From: Streptoalloteichus tenebrarius
Lineage (GTDB): Bacteria > Actinomycetota > Actinomycetes > Mycobacteriales > Pseudonocardiaceae
DNA length: 64,000 bases
Assembly (NCBI RefSeq): GCF_024171885.1
Contig: NZ_JAMTCP010000004.1
Span: forward strand, 248,001-312,000
Reading direction: 5' to 3'
In this document: positions 1-8,034 of the stretch, piece by piece
Layout of the letters: every line of letters begins with the position of its first letter
Numbering within the stretch: the stretch's first letter is position 1
Translations under genes and position numbers: made by a program
Notes under the pieces: generated by a model
What the model saw: only the letters and a program-made list of their open reading frames with translations
The model's database searches: none
Told to the model about the DNA's origin: nothing

Positions 1-364
1 CGAACAACCAGTAGTCGTGGTCGGGCAGCCCCACGGCGTCATGACGGGCCAGGTAGCGGATGTCCTCGCCCGCGGCGTTGGTGTATTGGGAGCAGAAGAC
101 GCCGAAACGGCTGTAGTCGGTCAACGGCACCGTGACGACCCGTACACGCGAGAAGCGCTTTCCCTCGGCGGTGGCTTCCCTGATCATGGTCAGCCAGTTC
201 TGGAACCAGCCCATGTCGACCGGCTCGCCCGCGACGAACTGACGCAGGGCTTCCGCCTCGTTGGCGGACCTGTACTCGTCGCGCGTCTCCAGGCGGAAGG
301 CGGTGTGCTCGAAGGCGCGGAAGAGCCTGCCGAACTCCGGGCCGGGTGGGATGAGCTGAGTCAG
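1..364 (-). CDS. DUF6879 family protein, C-terminus cut by window edge
   Basis: Reading leftwards, the frame gives QLIPPGPEFGRLF, then FRAFEHTAFRLETRDEY, later RVRVVTVPLTDYSRFG and GEDIRYLARHDAV, ending DYWLF at the window edge. This is the arrangement of DUF6879 proteins, small soluble actinobacterial proteins of unknown function often found near helix-turn-helix regulators. No ATG, GTG or TTG lies in frame upstream of the conserved start. The best candidate is a CTG (364-362) that overlaps the TGA stop of the preceding gene as CTGA, which suggests translational coupling. The family call is firm; the start is uncertain. Confidence 0.8.
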   Translation of the reverse strand, partial: MTQLIPPGPEFGRLFRAFEHTAFRLETRDEYRSANEAEALRQFVAGEPVDMGWFQNWLTMIREATAEGKRFSRVRVVTVPLTDYSRFGVFCSQYTNAAGEDIRYLARHDAVGLPDHDYWLF

Positions 365-597
365 CGCCGTCCCTCCTCGTGCAGGTACCGCCGCGCGTAC
401 ATCTTGAGCACGTCTTCGGGGATCTCGACCAGGGTCTCGTGCTCGGGCACCGGGCCGATGTCCGCGAGTGCCTGGGGGTCGGTCACCTTCCACCCCTGGG
501 CGATGTAGGTGATCCGGTCGGTGCGGTCGGTGGCGAACAGGGTGGGCGACTGTCCCTCCTGGGACTCCGGGTCTTTGCCGAGCAACTGTGCGCGCAT
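361..597 (-). CDS. small hypothetical protein, 78 aa
   Basis: A 78-residue soluble protein starting MRAQLLGKDPESQEG. The ATG (597-595) is preceded by a strong ribosome site, GGAGGTGG. Its stop overlaps the candidate start of the DUF6879 gene, so the two form an operon. The middle reads TLFATDRTDRITYIAQGWKV and the end is acidic then basic. It resembles small actinobacterial proteins regularly encoded just upstream of DUF6879 genes. I know no function for it. The good ribosome site and operon context make it a real gene. Confidence 0.8.
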   Translation of the reverse strand: MRAQLLGKDPESQEGQSPTLFATDRTDRITYIAQGWKVTDPQALADIGPVPEHETLVEIPEDVLKMYARRYLHEEGRR

Positions 598-752
598 TGC
601 CCACCTCCGTTGCTCGAAACGTGGCGAATCCTTCGACATGCTGGTGGAGGGTGGCGGAGCGGTCAATGCCCTCGGCTCGCGTATGGATGGCGAGGGCGAA
701 CAACCACCCGTCCATCGCAACTGTCCTGTCGCCGCGGGCGTGTTTCTCTCGG

Positions 753-1349
753 CTACCGGGGTGAGCTGGGGGCGGGGGAGCCGTGGCGGAGGCCGTCCAT
801 CACGATGCCGAGCAGATGCTCGGCCTGTCGCGGTCCGTCCGGTTCGTGTTCGGTGGCGAAGGCGACGGCGTTGACCAGCCTCAGCACCTGGACCACCGTG
901 ACGTCGGAGCGGACGGCCCCGGCGCGCTGGGCGCGTTCCAGCAGCGCCCCGGCGGCGTCCACGACCAGTTCCCGGCACACGGACTCGGCGTTCTGGCCGT
1001 GCAGGGCGGCGGTCAGGGTCGCGGTCAACCCACGGGAACTGCTGCCGTGCCCGGCCAACTCCCGCAGCCAGACCTCCAGCGCCTCCGCCGGGGACGGGTC
1101 CTCCAGCAGCGCCCGCGCCCGCACGTGCAGCGCCTCGATCAGGTCCTGGTGCACGGCTTCCAGGAGTGCCTGACGGGTCGGGAACCGGCGGTAGAGGGTG
1201 GCGTTCCCGACGCCGGCGCGCCGGGCCACCTCGTCGAGCGGCGCGTCCACGCCCTGTTCGCGGAAGACCTCCCGCGCCGCCGCGAGCAGCAGCTCGACGT
1301 TGCGGCGGGCGTCCGCGCGAAGCGGCCTCCGCGGTGGTGACGTGCTCAT
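753..1349 (-). CDS. TetR-family repressor
   Basis: A 198-aa TetR regulator. Residues about 10-60 carry the N-terminal helix-turn-helix (RNVELLLAAAREVF, then GVGNATLYRRFPTRQALLEAV), followed by a helical ligand-binding domain. It is divergent from an NmrA-type oxidoreductase gene, the usual layout for a repressor that controls itself and its neighbour. The shared 158-bp gap holds two copies of an 18-bp near-palindrome, one of them inside the promoter of the neighbour. The ligand is unknown. Start chosen at MSTSPPRRP, which leaves the operators outside the gene. Confidence 0.9.
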   Translation of the reverse strand: MSTSPPRRPLRADARRNVELLLAAAREVFREQGVDAPLDEVARRAGVGNATLYRRFPTRQALLEAVHQDLIEALHVRARALLEDPSPAEALEVWLRELAGHGSSSRGLTATLTAALHGQNAESVCRELVVDAAGALLERAQRAGAVRSDVTVVQVLRLVNAVAFATEHEPDGPRQAEHLLGIVMDGLRHGSPAPSSPR

Positions 1350-1362
1350 CGGCCACCCTCTC

Positions 1363-1421
1363 TTGCTAAGTGGGGAGTCTGTCCATATATTACCCCCATC
1401 CCCAAGTGGGGAGTCTTTCCA
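1363..1421. promoter_or_regulatory. Divergent promoter with twin TetR operators
   Basis: Two copies of AAGTGGGGAGTCTNTCCA lie at 1368-1385 and 1404-1421. The second has perfect arms AAGTGG/CCACTT. The first fills the spacer between TTGCTA (1363-1368) and TATATT (1386-1391), a 17-bp spaced promoter reading towards the NmrA-type gene. A repressor bound there would block RNA polymerase directly. Binding by the adjacent TetR protein is inferred from position and symmetry. Confidence 0.75.
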
Positions 1422-1507
1422 CTTACCGGAGGGGTGCGGTGATCCCGCGTTCCGCCGCGCCCACCAACCCGTCGACGCAGGACACCCGTCCCAGCAAGGA
1501 GAACCGC

Positions 1508-2416
1508 ATGACCAGGACCGTGCTCGTGATCGGGGCGACCGGGCTCCAGGGCGGCGCCACCGCGCGCCACCTGCTCGCCGCCGGATGGCACGTGCGAGCC
1601 CTCGTCCGCGACCCCGCAACCCCGGCCGCCCGGGCGCTCGCCCACGCCGGCGCGGAACTCGCCGTCGGCGACATGGGTGACCGCCCCTCCCTGGACCGGG
1701 CGATGCGGGGCGCGCACGGCGTCTTCAGCGTCCAGCCCACCGAGGGCTACCCGGGCACGCCGCCCGACTTCACCACCGACGACGAGATCCGCCTCGGGCT
1801 CAACGTGGCCGACGCCGCCAGGGACGCCGACGTGCGACACCTCGTCTACGCCTCGGTCGGCGGTGTCGACCGTTTCCCCGGAATCCGCCGCTGGGAGAGC
1901 AAGTGGCGCATCGAGCGGCACATCAGCGCCCTCGCCCTGCCCGCCACGATCCTGCGGCCCGTCCGGTTCATGGAGAACCTGTCGGACCCGCGCCTGGGCG
2001 TGCGCGGCGACGTGCTGACCGACGTGTACCGGCCGGAGACCCCCGTCCAGCTCGTCGCCGCCCACGACATCGGCGCGTTCGCCGCGCTCGCCTTCGCCGA
2101 CCCGGACCACTACGTCGGCCGTGCCCTCGAACTGGCCGGCGACGAGCTGACGATGCCCGCGATCGCCGCCACGATCAGCCGTGCGACAGGTCGGGACATC
2201 ACCTACCGCCCGATTCCGCGCGAGTCCCTCGTCGGAGGCGACCCCGACGGCCTGGCCGGCTACGACTTCGGCAACGACGCCGGCGGCTGGCGCGCCGACA
2301 TCCCCATGCTCCGGCGGCTGCGTCCGGATCTGATGGACCTCGCCGCCTGGCTGGAGGCCGAGGGGAAGGCCAGGTTCGACGCCCTGATCCCCTCGGAGAC
2401 CGACGCCGGTCGGTGA
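1508..2416 (+). CDS. NmrA-like NAD(P)-binding protein
   Basis: A 302-aa atypical short-chain dehydrogenase/NmrA protein. The N-terminus has the Rossmann nucleotide motif GATGLQGG (residues about 9-16). The segment LVYASVGGVDRF follows at the position of the catalytic region, and FMENL marks the NmrA branch. Such proteins are either NAD(P)H-dependent quinone or isoflavone-type reductases or redox sensors without catalysis; the sequence does not decide. AAGGAG (1496-1501) sits 6 nt before the ATG. Transcription should be controlled by the divergent TetR. Confidence 0.85.
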   Translation: MTRTVLVIGATGLQGGATARHLLAAGWHVRALVRDPATPAARALAHAGAELAVGDMGDRPSLDRAMRGAHGVFSVQPTEGYPGTPPDFTTDDEIRLGLNVADAARDADVRHLVYASVGGVDRFPGIRRWESKWRIERHISALALPATILRPVRFMENLSDPRLGVRGDVLTDVYRPETPVQLVAAHDIGAFAALAFADPDHYVGRALELAGDELTMPAIAATISRATGRDITYRPIPRESLVGGDPDGLAGYDFGNDAGGWRADIPMLRRLRPDLMDLAAWLEAEGKARFDALIPSETDAGR

Positions 2417-2538
2417 GGCGATGGCGGCGCGATCGCCGACAGCGAAAGCGCGCATGCCGTGAGCGAACGGGGCCGGGAACACCGGAAGTCGCCTCCTACC
2501 GTCGGTTCCACCAACGCAACCGATCAAGGCAGGAACTC

Positions 2539-3144
2539 ATGACTCTCCACCTGGCGCCTGAGATGCGCGCGGCCGGCACCGGCCTGACGCTCACCGACTC
2601 GGTCTACGAGCAACTGCTGCGCGACCGCATCGTCTTCCTCGGTTCGGAGGTCACCGACGAGGTGGCCAACCGGATCGTCGCGCAGCTCTTGCTGCTGGCC
2701 GCCGACGACCCGAACAAGGACATCACCTTCTACATCAACTCGCCGGGCGGCTCGGTCACCGCCGGCATGGCCATCTACGACACGATGCGGCTCATCCAGC
2801 CGGACGTGTCGACATGGGGACTCGGGTTCGTCGCCTCCATGGGGCAGTTCCTGCTGACCTCCGGCACGCCGGGCAAGCGCCACCTGCTGCCCAACACCAG
2901 GATCGTGATGCACCAGCCCTCGGCGGGCATCGGGGGAGTGGCCACCGACGTGGCCATCCAGGCCGAGGTGTTCGCCAGCATGAAGCGGCGGATCGCCGAG
3001 ATCACCGCGCGGCAGACCGGCCAGACCGTGGAGCGGATCACCGCCGACGCCGACCGCGACCGGTGGTTCGACGCCGAGGAGGCCCTGGCCTACGGCTTCG
3101 TCGACCACATCGTCTCGGTCGACGAGGACCGCGTCTCGGCCTGA
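2539..3144 (+). CDS. clpP: ATP-dependent Clp protease proteolytic subunit
   Basis: A 201-aa ClpP. The catalytic triad is visible: Ser100 in GFVASMGQF, His125 in VMHQPSAG and Asp174 in DADRDRW, with the expected spacing. The oxyanion-loop motif NSPGGSVTAG is at 67-76. It is a single gene rather than the clpP1P2 pair usual for the housekeeping copies, and no clpX follows. It is therefore probably one of the extra ClpP paralogues that actinomycetes carry under separate control. The long N-terminal segment before DRIVFLG may be a processed propeptide. Confidence 0.95.
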   Translation: MTLHLAPEMRAAGTGLTLTDSVYEQLLRDRIVFLGSEVTDEVANRIVAQLLLLAADDPNKDITFYINSPGGSVTAGMAIYDTMRLIQPDVSTWGLGFVASMGQFLLTSGTPGKRHLLPNTRIVMHQPSAGIGGVATDVAIQAEVFASMKRRIAEITARQTGQTVERITADADRDRWFDAEEALAYGFVDHIVSVDEDRVSA

Positions 3145-3148
3145 GACG

Positions 3149-3191
3149 GGGCGTTGGTCGGCGTGGGTGACACCCACGCCGACCAACGCCC
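3149..3191. terminator. Bidirectional hairpin between clpP and MFS gene
   Basis: Perfect 21-nt arms (3149-3169 and 3171-3191) start 5 bp after the clpP stop. The central few pairs must open into a loop, leaving about 18 pairs. There is no U-tract, as is common in GC-rich actinomycetes. It sits between convergent genes. Confidence 0.8.
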
Positions 3192-3269
3192 GCCGGCCTC
3201 ACGGCTCCGGGGTAGATCCCGCTCTTCCTTGCCCCGCAACGGTTTCCGAGACGTTTCCGCGTCGACCTG

Positions 3270-3299
3270 TCGACCTACCTCGTGTCGACCTACCTCGTG
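3270..3299 (+). repeat. Tandem 15-bp duplication
   Basis: TCGACCTACCTCGTG occurs twice end to end (3270-3284, 3285-3299). It lies across the last codons of the leftward MFS gene and the intergenic spacer. It is probably replication slippage; no function is evident. Confidence 0.85.
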
Positions 3300-4510
3300 C
3301 GGCCGCGCGGTTGTGCCACCGCGAGCACCAGACCGACCGCGCCCAGCGCGCCGGCGATCCACAGTGGAGCGGTGTAGCCGCCACCGAGGGACAGCGCCCA
3401 CCCGGCCAGGAGCGGACCGCCGCCGTTGCCGATGTTGAAGGCGGAGATGTTGGCCGCCGAGGCCAGGTTGTCGGCGCCGGCGGCGGAGGCCACCACCCGC
3501 GCCTGCATCGGCGGGATCACGGCCGCGCCGATCGCGCCGAACAGCAGGAACCCGACGATCGCGGCCGGCTTGCTGTGCACGGCGAGCACCAGCAGCACCG
3601 ACACGAGCGCGAGCCCACCGACCGCCCCGTACAGGGTCGGGACCAGCGCCCGGTCGGCGAGCCGGCCGGCCAGGGGAGTGCCCAGGAGCATGCCGACGCC
3701 GATCAGCACCAGCACGAGCGGCACCGTCCGGTCGTCGAACCCGCCGACCTCGGTGAGCAGGGGCGAGATGTAGGTGAGGACGGTCAGGAACGGCGCCCAG
3801 CCGAAGGCGGTCGCGGCCAGGCTCAACCACAGCGAGCCGCGACGGAACACCGCCAGCTCGCCCCGCGGGTTCGCCCCCTCCGGGCGCGGGACGAACGGGA
3901 CCAGCGCCGCGAGCGCCGCGAACAGCACGACCCCGATCACCGTCACGCCCCAGAACGTCGACCGCCAGCCGAACGCCTGGCCCACGGCGGTGCCGCCCGG
4001 AACGCCGAGCACGTTGGCCAGGCTCAGGCCCATGAAGACCGTCGCGATGGCGCTGGCCCTGCGTTCGGGGGCGACGATGCCCGCCGCGATCACGGAGGCG
4101 ATCGCGACGTAGGCGCCCCCGGCCAGGGCCGACAGCACCCGCCCGACCAGCAGCGTCGCGTACCCGGGGGCCACCGCGCTGATCAGGCTGGCCACGATGA
4201 ACAGCGCCACCAGCCACAGCAGCAGCCGCTTGCGCGGCATGCGGGTGCCCAGGACGGTCAGCAGCGGGGCTCCGACGACGATGCCCAGGGCGAAAGCCGA
4301 CACCAGCAGCCCGGCGGTGGGCAGGGAGACGCCGAGGTCGGCGGCCACCTCGGGCAGCAGGCCGGCGACGACGACCTCCGTCGTGCCGACGGCGAAGGCG
4401 CCCAGGGCGAGGGCGAGCAGGGCGGCGACATCGGATCCGCGCCGTCGGGCGGGCTTGGGGCCGAGGGGTTCTTCCGTGGGAGTGGGTGGAGCCGAGACGT
4501 CGTGCATCAC
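3290..4510 (-). CDS. MFS efflux transporter, AraJ/DHA1-like
   Basis: A 406-aa major facilitator with about 12 hydrophobic segments. It has the DHA1 drug-efflux signature: GTTEVVVAGLLPEVAADLGV in the first helix, GRVLSALAGGAYVA, and a loop RMPRKRLL at the motif A position. Related proteins export chloramphenicol, arabinose or other small molecules; the substrate here is unknown. The start is GTG (4510) or the ATG one codon later. It lies 67 bp downstream of a LysR gene in the same direction, with a 25-bp inverted repeat between them. Confidence 0.88.
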   Translation of the reverse strand: MMHDVSAPPTPTEEPLGPKPARRRGSDVAALLALALGAFAVGTTEVVVAGLLPEVAADLGVSLPTAGLLVSAFALGIVVGAPLLTVLGTRMPRKRLLLWLVALFIVASLISAVAPGYATLLVGRVLSALAGGAYVAIASVIAAGIVAPERRASAIATVFMGLSLANVLGVPGGTAVGQAFGWRSTFWGVTVIGVVLFAALAALVPFVPRPEGANPRGELAVFRRGSLWLSLAATAFGWAPFLTVLTYISPLLTEVGGFDDRTVPLVLVLIGVGMLLGTPLAGRLADRALVPTLYGAVGGLALVSVLLVLAVHSKPAAIVGFLLFGAIGAAVIPPMQARVVASAAGADNLASAANISAFNIGNGGGPLLAGWALSLGGGYTAPLWIAGALGAVGLVLAVAQPRGRTR

Positions 4511-4561
4511 ATGATCAGGCTCGTGCCCGGCCGCCTCCTGGTCAGCCGCGAACCACGCAAC

Positions 4562-4586
4562 GATCGGTAAGCCTGGCTTACCGATC
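4562..4586. promoter_or_regulatory. Perfect 12-bp inverted repeat at lysR stop, upstream of MFS
   Basis: Arms GATCGGTAAGCC (4562-4573) and GGCTTACCGATC (4575-4586) flank a single T. The repeat overlaps the lysR stop codon and lies about 50 bp before the MFS start. It could terminate lysR transcription or act as an operator for the MFS gene. The sequence alone does not decide. Confidence 0.6.
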
Positions 4587-5543
4587 CGTCGGGCCGGTCA
4601 GCGCCTCCGAGACTCCGGCGACTGCGGCGACTGCGGTGGCCTCGGGAGCGTCGGGGACGTCGGCCGCCTCGACCGCCGTGGCGATGAAGGCCCGGACCCG
4701 CGCGGTCGCGCCGCTGGGCCGCCAGACCAGCCCGTACTCGATCGGCGCGGCGTCGTGGAACGGCACGTAGACGACGCCGCGCGGCGTGTAGTAGCGCGCG
4801 ACGTCGGCGCCCACGGCCGAGATGCCGTGCCCCGCGCCGATCAGGGCGAGCGTCTCCTGCACGGTGCCCGCCGTGCGACCCCGCCGGACGGGCCGGCCAC
4901 TGGGCGTGTGCGAGGGAGCCATGTGCTCCTGCCAGTAGTCGGGCACGTTCGCGTGGCAGGCGAACACCTGGTCGTGGGCGAGGTCCTCCACCGACACCGT
5001 CTCCCGCCGCGCCAGCGGGTGGTTGGCGGGCACGGCCAGCATCCGGGGAACCCGCAGCACGACGGGGCCGCGCACGAGGTCGGGCTCCCGCACCGGGAAC
5101 TGGGTGACCAGCAGGTCCACCTGCCCGGAGCGCAGCGGCCCGAACATGTCCCTGACCTGGGTCTCGTGGATCTGAACCTCGGTTCCGGGGTGCCGGCGGG
5201 CGAAGGTGCGCATCACGTCCGTCACGAACTCTCCGGCCGCGCCGCCCAGGTAGCCGACCGGCAGCACGCCCTCGACGCCCCTCGCCTCGGACCGCGCGCG
5301 GGACACACCCCGCTCGATCCGCCGGTACCCCGGCTCCACGTCGTCGTAGAGCTGTTGCCCCAGGGGCGTCAGGCGCACCCGTCGACTCGTCCGCTCGAAC
5401 AGGGGCGCGCCGATGCGTCGTTCCAGCCGTTGGATCGTCTGGCTCACCCTGGCCCGCGAGACCCGCAGCCGCTCCGCCGTCCGCCCGAAGTGCAACTCCT
5501 CGGCGAGCACCAGGAAGCTCTCGATCTCCAGCCGCTCCAGCAC
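4578..5543 (-). CDS. LysR-family transcriptional regulator
   Basis: A 321-aa LysR regulator. The N-terminal winged helix is clear (FLVLAEELHFGRTAERLRVS then ARVSQTIQRLERRIGAPLF), and a periplasmic-binding-type effector domain follows (PVGYLGGAAGEF, VDLLVTQFP). The start MLERLEIESF is standard. The MFS gene downstream on the same strand is the likely target or co-transcribed partner, although LysR genes are more often divergent from their target. The upstream side (5544-5844) shows no divergent gene. Confidence 0.9.
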   Translation of the reverse strand: MLERLEIESFLVLAEELHFGRTAERLRVSRARVSQTIQRLERRIGAPLFERTSRRVRLTPLGQQLYDDVEPGYRRIERGVSRARSEARGVEGVLPVGYLGGAAGEFVTDVMRTFARRHPGTEVQIHETQVRDMFGPLRSGQVDLLVTQFPVREPDLVRGPVVLRVPRMLAVPANHPLARRETVSVEDLAHDQVFACHANVPDYWQEHMAPSHTPSGRPVRRGRTAGTVQETLALIGAGHGISAVGADVARYYTPRGVVYVPFHDAAPIEYGLVWRPSGATARVRAFIATAVEAADVPDAPEATAVAAVAGVSEALTGPTDR

Positions 5544-5844
5544 CGGACGACGCTACCTCGGGCCCCGCACCCCACCACCCCACCTGCGGAGATCCCTCTG
5601 AGCGGTGTTGGTCACGCCCCCCGCCACAGACGACTCGCGATGAGTGACAGCAGCGACCAACCCCGCCGCAGGCACCGCCGATCATCGCCCACGAGCTGGC
5701 AGAGCGCTCGGCTGCTTCTCGCTCGCGCGCTCCTGGACGTCCCCGGGTTCGACGGCGGCGGTGAACAGTGCCAGCAGATCACCAAGCGGATGACAGCAAC
5801 CGCGTTCGCCTGGCTCGATCTCGACGTCCGGCGGGTTCGTGGAG
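5544..5844. other. Intergenic stretch, no gene seen
   Basis: About 300 bp between the lysR start and the end of the GlxA-type gene. Both strands carry only short, unconvincing frames. The lysR promoter must be in the left part. I see no repeat or RNA gene. Confidence 0.5.
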
Positions 5845-6804
5845 TCAGTTCGTGCTGGCGGACTGGAAGGCGGTGCGGTAGGCGTGCGGGCTGGTGCCGA
5901 CGACGCGGCGGAACCGGTCGCGGAAGGCGGTGGGGGAGCCGAAACCGACCTGGGACGCGATCCGGTCGACGGGATGGGTGGTGGTTTCGAGCAGGTACTG
6001 CGCCCGGCGGATGCGGGCGCGGTGGAGCCACTGCATGGGGCTGGCGCCGGTCTGCTCGCGGAACCGCCGGTTGAGGGTCCGGGTGCTCATGCCCGCGCGC
6101 CGCGCGATGTCGTCCAACGTGAGGTCTTGGTCGACGTTGTCCTCCAGCCACTCCAGCAGGGGCTCCAGCTCCGCTCCCCGGGGGACCGGCGGGAGGTCGT
6201 GCACGATGAACTGGGCCTGCCCGCCCTCCCGTTCCAGGGGCATCACCGACAGGCGCGCGGCGTCGGCGGCCACGGCCGAGCCGAAGTCCCTCCGGATCAG
6301 GTGCAGGCACAGGTCGAGCCCGGCGGCGGCGCCGGCCGAGGTGAGGAACTGGCCGTTGTCCACGTAGAGGACGTCCGGGTCCACGTCGACGTCCGGGTGG
6401 CGCTCGGCGAGGAGGGGAGCGGCCAGCCAGTGGGTCGTGGCGCGGCGCCCGTCGAGCAGCCCGGTCGCCGCGAGGACGAACGCCCCGGAACAGATCGAGG
6501 CGATGCGGGTTCCGCGCGCGGCGGCGTGGCGCAGCGCGGCGAGCACCTCCTCGGGCACGGGGGCGGTCGGGTCGACGCAGCCGGGCAGGATGACCGTGTC
6601 CGCCTCGGCCAGCGCGTCCAGCCCGAACGGGGCCCTGAGCGTGAACACACCGGCGTCGACCTCGGGCGTGGCGGCGCAGATCCGCACCCGGTAGGGGATG
6701 CGGCCGTCGGGCAGGCGGGTGCGGGTGAACACCTCGATCGGGGTGGACAGGTCGAACGCGATGACCCCGTCCAACGCCAGGACGGCCACGGTGTGCATGG
6801 CCAC
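5845..6804 (-). CDS. GlxA-type regulator: DJ-1/PfpI domain plus AraC helix-turn-helix
   Basis: A 319-aa protein with two domains. Residues about 3-190 form a DJ-1/PfpI-like domain, with CSGAFVLAATGLL at the nucleophile-elbow position. Residues about 215-315 form an AraC DNA-binding domain (DDIARRAGMSTRTLNRRF and VDRIASQVGFGSPTAFRDRF). Members often govern amine, sugar or stress genes. The start is GTG (6804) or the ATG two codons on. A gene encoding a stand-alone DJ-1/PfpI protein lies divergently 213 bp away and is the obvious candidate target. Confidence 0.9.
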   Translation of the reverse strand: MAMHTVAVLALDGVIAFDLSTPIEVFTRTRLPDGRIPYRVRICAATPEVDAGVFTLRAPFGLDALAEADTVILPGCVDPTAPVPEEVLAALRHAAARGTRIASICSGAFVLAATGLLDGRRATTHWLAAPLLAERHPDVDVDPDVLYVDNGQFLTSAGAAAGLDLCLHLIRRDFGSAVAADAARLSVMPLEREGGQAQFIVHDLPPVPRGAELEPLLEWLEDNVDQDLTLDDIARRAGMSTRTLNRRFREQTGASPMQWLHRARIRRAQYLLETTTHPVDRIASQVGFGSPTAFRDRFRRVVGTSPHAYRTAFQSASTN

Positions 6805-7017
6805 ACCCTAGATGGACGCCGGGTTCTGGCCAACGTCCTCACCAGGCTATCCAGCGTGCGGTCAACGTGTTCGCCCAGCTCGGGGGAACGGTTGTTCCAT
6901 GGCGTGAATCCGGTGGAACGAGGCAATCTTGCCTGTTCTTGCGGCTGCTGGCGAGGGTTAGCGTCGGCGGTGACGCTGCCCTGAGCAGCTCCGCCGCAGG
7001 GAGAGGACCGATTCCGG

Positions 7018-7647
7018 ATGCTGGCCCAGTTCGTGTTGTTCGACGGTTTCGACCCGCTGGACGTCGTGGCGCCCTACGAGGTGGTGGCCGCGGCGGGTGT
7101 GAGCGTCGAGCTGGTCTCGGCCGAGGGACCACGCGAGGTCCCCAGCGGGGTCGGCGCGTTCGCGCTGCGCGCCGCTGCCCGGCTCGACCCGCGACGCGCT
7201 GACCTCGTGGTCGTGCCGGGAGCATCGGGCAGCGCCACCGGCGGGGTGGACAGCATCCCGGCGGTGCTCGGCAAGGCACTGGAGACCGGCCTCCCGGCGT
7301 TGTTGCGGCAGGCGTACGAGCGGCCGGGGGTGACGGTGGCCACGGTGTGCGGCGGGTCGATGCTGTTGGCGATGGCCGGGCTCATCGCCGGACGCCACGC
7401 GACCACCCACTACCTGGGCATGGAGCGCCTGAAGGAGGCCGGCGTCCACGCCGTGGAGGCCCGCGTGGTCGACGACGGGGACCTGGTCAGCGGTGGCGGC
7501 GTCACCTCCGGCCTGGACGTGGCCCTGTACCTGTTGGAGCGGGAACTGGGGCCGCGGATCGCGCACGCGGTGGAGAGGGTGTTGGTCCACGAACGGCGGG
7601 GCACGGTGTGGCGCGCCTGTGGCCCGGCTCCCGCCCTCGCCGGCTGA
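7018..7647 (+). CDS. DJ-1/PfpI family protein
   Basis: A 209-aa single-domain DJ-1/PfpI protein. It begins with the usual strand FVLFDGFDPLDVVAPYEV and has VCGGSMLLAMAGLIAG at the nucleophile elbow, with Cys as putative nucleophile, followed by the conserved ATTHY. Close relatives include isonitrile hydratase-like proteins; the reaction cannot be read from sequence. GGGAGAGGA lies upstream of the ATG. It is divergent from the GlxA-type regulator, which contains a related domain. Confidence 0.85.
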   Translation: MLAQFVLFDGFDPLDVVAPYEVVAAAGVSVELVSAEGPREVPSGVGAFALRAAARLDPRRADLVVVPGASGSATGGVDSIPAVLGKALETGLPALLRQAYERPGVTVATVCGGSMLLAMAGLIAGRHATTHYLGMERLKEAGVHAVEARVVDDGDLVSGGGVTSGLDVALYLLERELGPRIAHAVERVLVHERRGTVWRACGPAPALAG

Positions 7648-7702
7648 CCCGGTGGCGAGCACGTCCACACTGGACAGCTCGCCTCACCGGACCGCGAAGA
7701 TC

Positions 7703-7723
7703 GCCCGCCCCGCGGCGGCGGGC
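7703..7723 (+). terminator. Possible hairpin downstream of DJ-1 gene
   Basis: GCCCGCC (7703-7709) and GGCGGGC (7717-7723) can pair about 60 bp after the stop. The rest of 7648-8034, about 390 bp, holds no convincing gene. The sensor-kinase promoter must lie in its right part. Confidence 0.4.
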
Positions 7724-8034
7724 ATCCCGAGCACGGCGAAAGCCCTGGTCACCGAGGTGGACATGGCGCCGGCGACAACCCGGCCACCACCGCGTCCACC
7801 ACCGGCGACACACCGCGGCTGACCCGGTGGTGATGTCGGAGCACTCGGGTGGTGCGATGTCGGTCTGGACGTACGGGAGGGTGGGGCTGGACCTACTTCC
7901 GGCCTGATCCGGCGGGAATCGGGCTCCGGACGGTGCACAGTGGAGACACGAGTCGCACTGACCGGATCGGCGCACCGCGGAGACCGCGAGTGCCGCGGTC
8001 ACCAGCCGTGAAGTAGGAAGTAGGAGGAAGGACC

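Noticed and set aside
17-508. Long rightward frame at the window start
   Set aside because: It is the antisense of a clear DUF6879 gene and the gene upstream of it.
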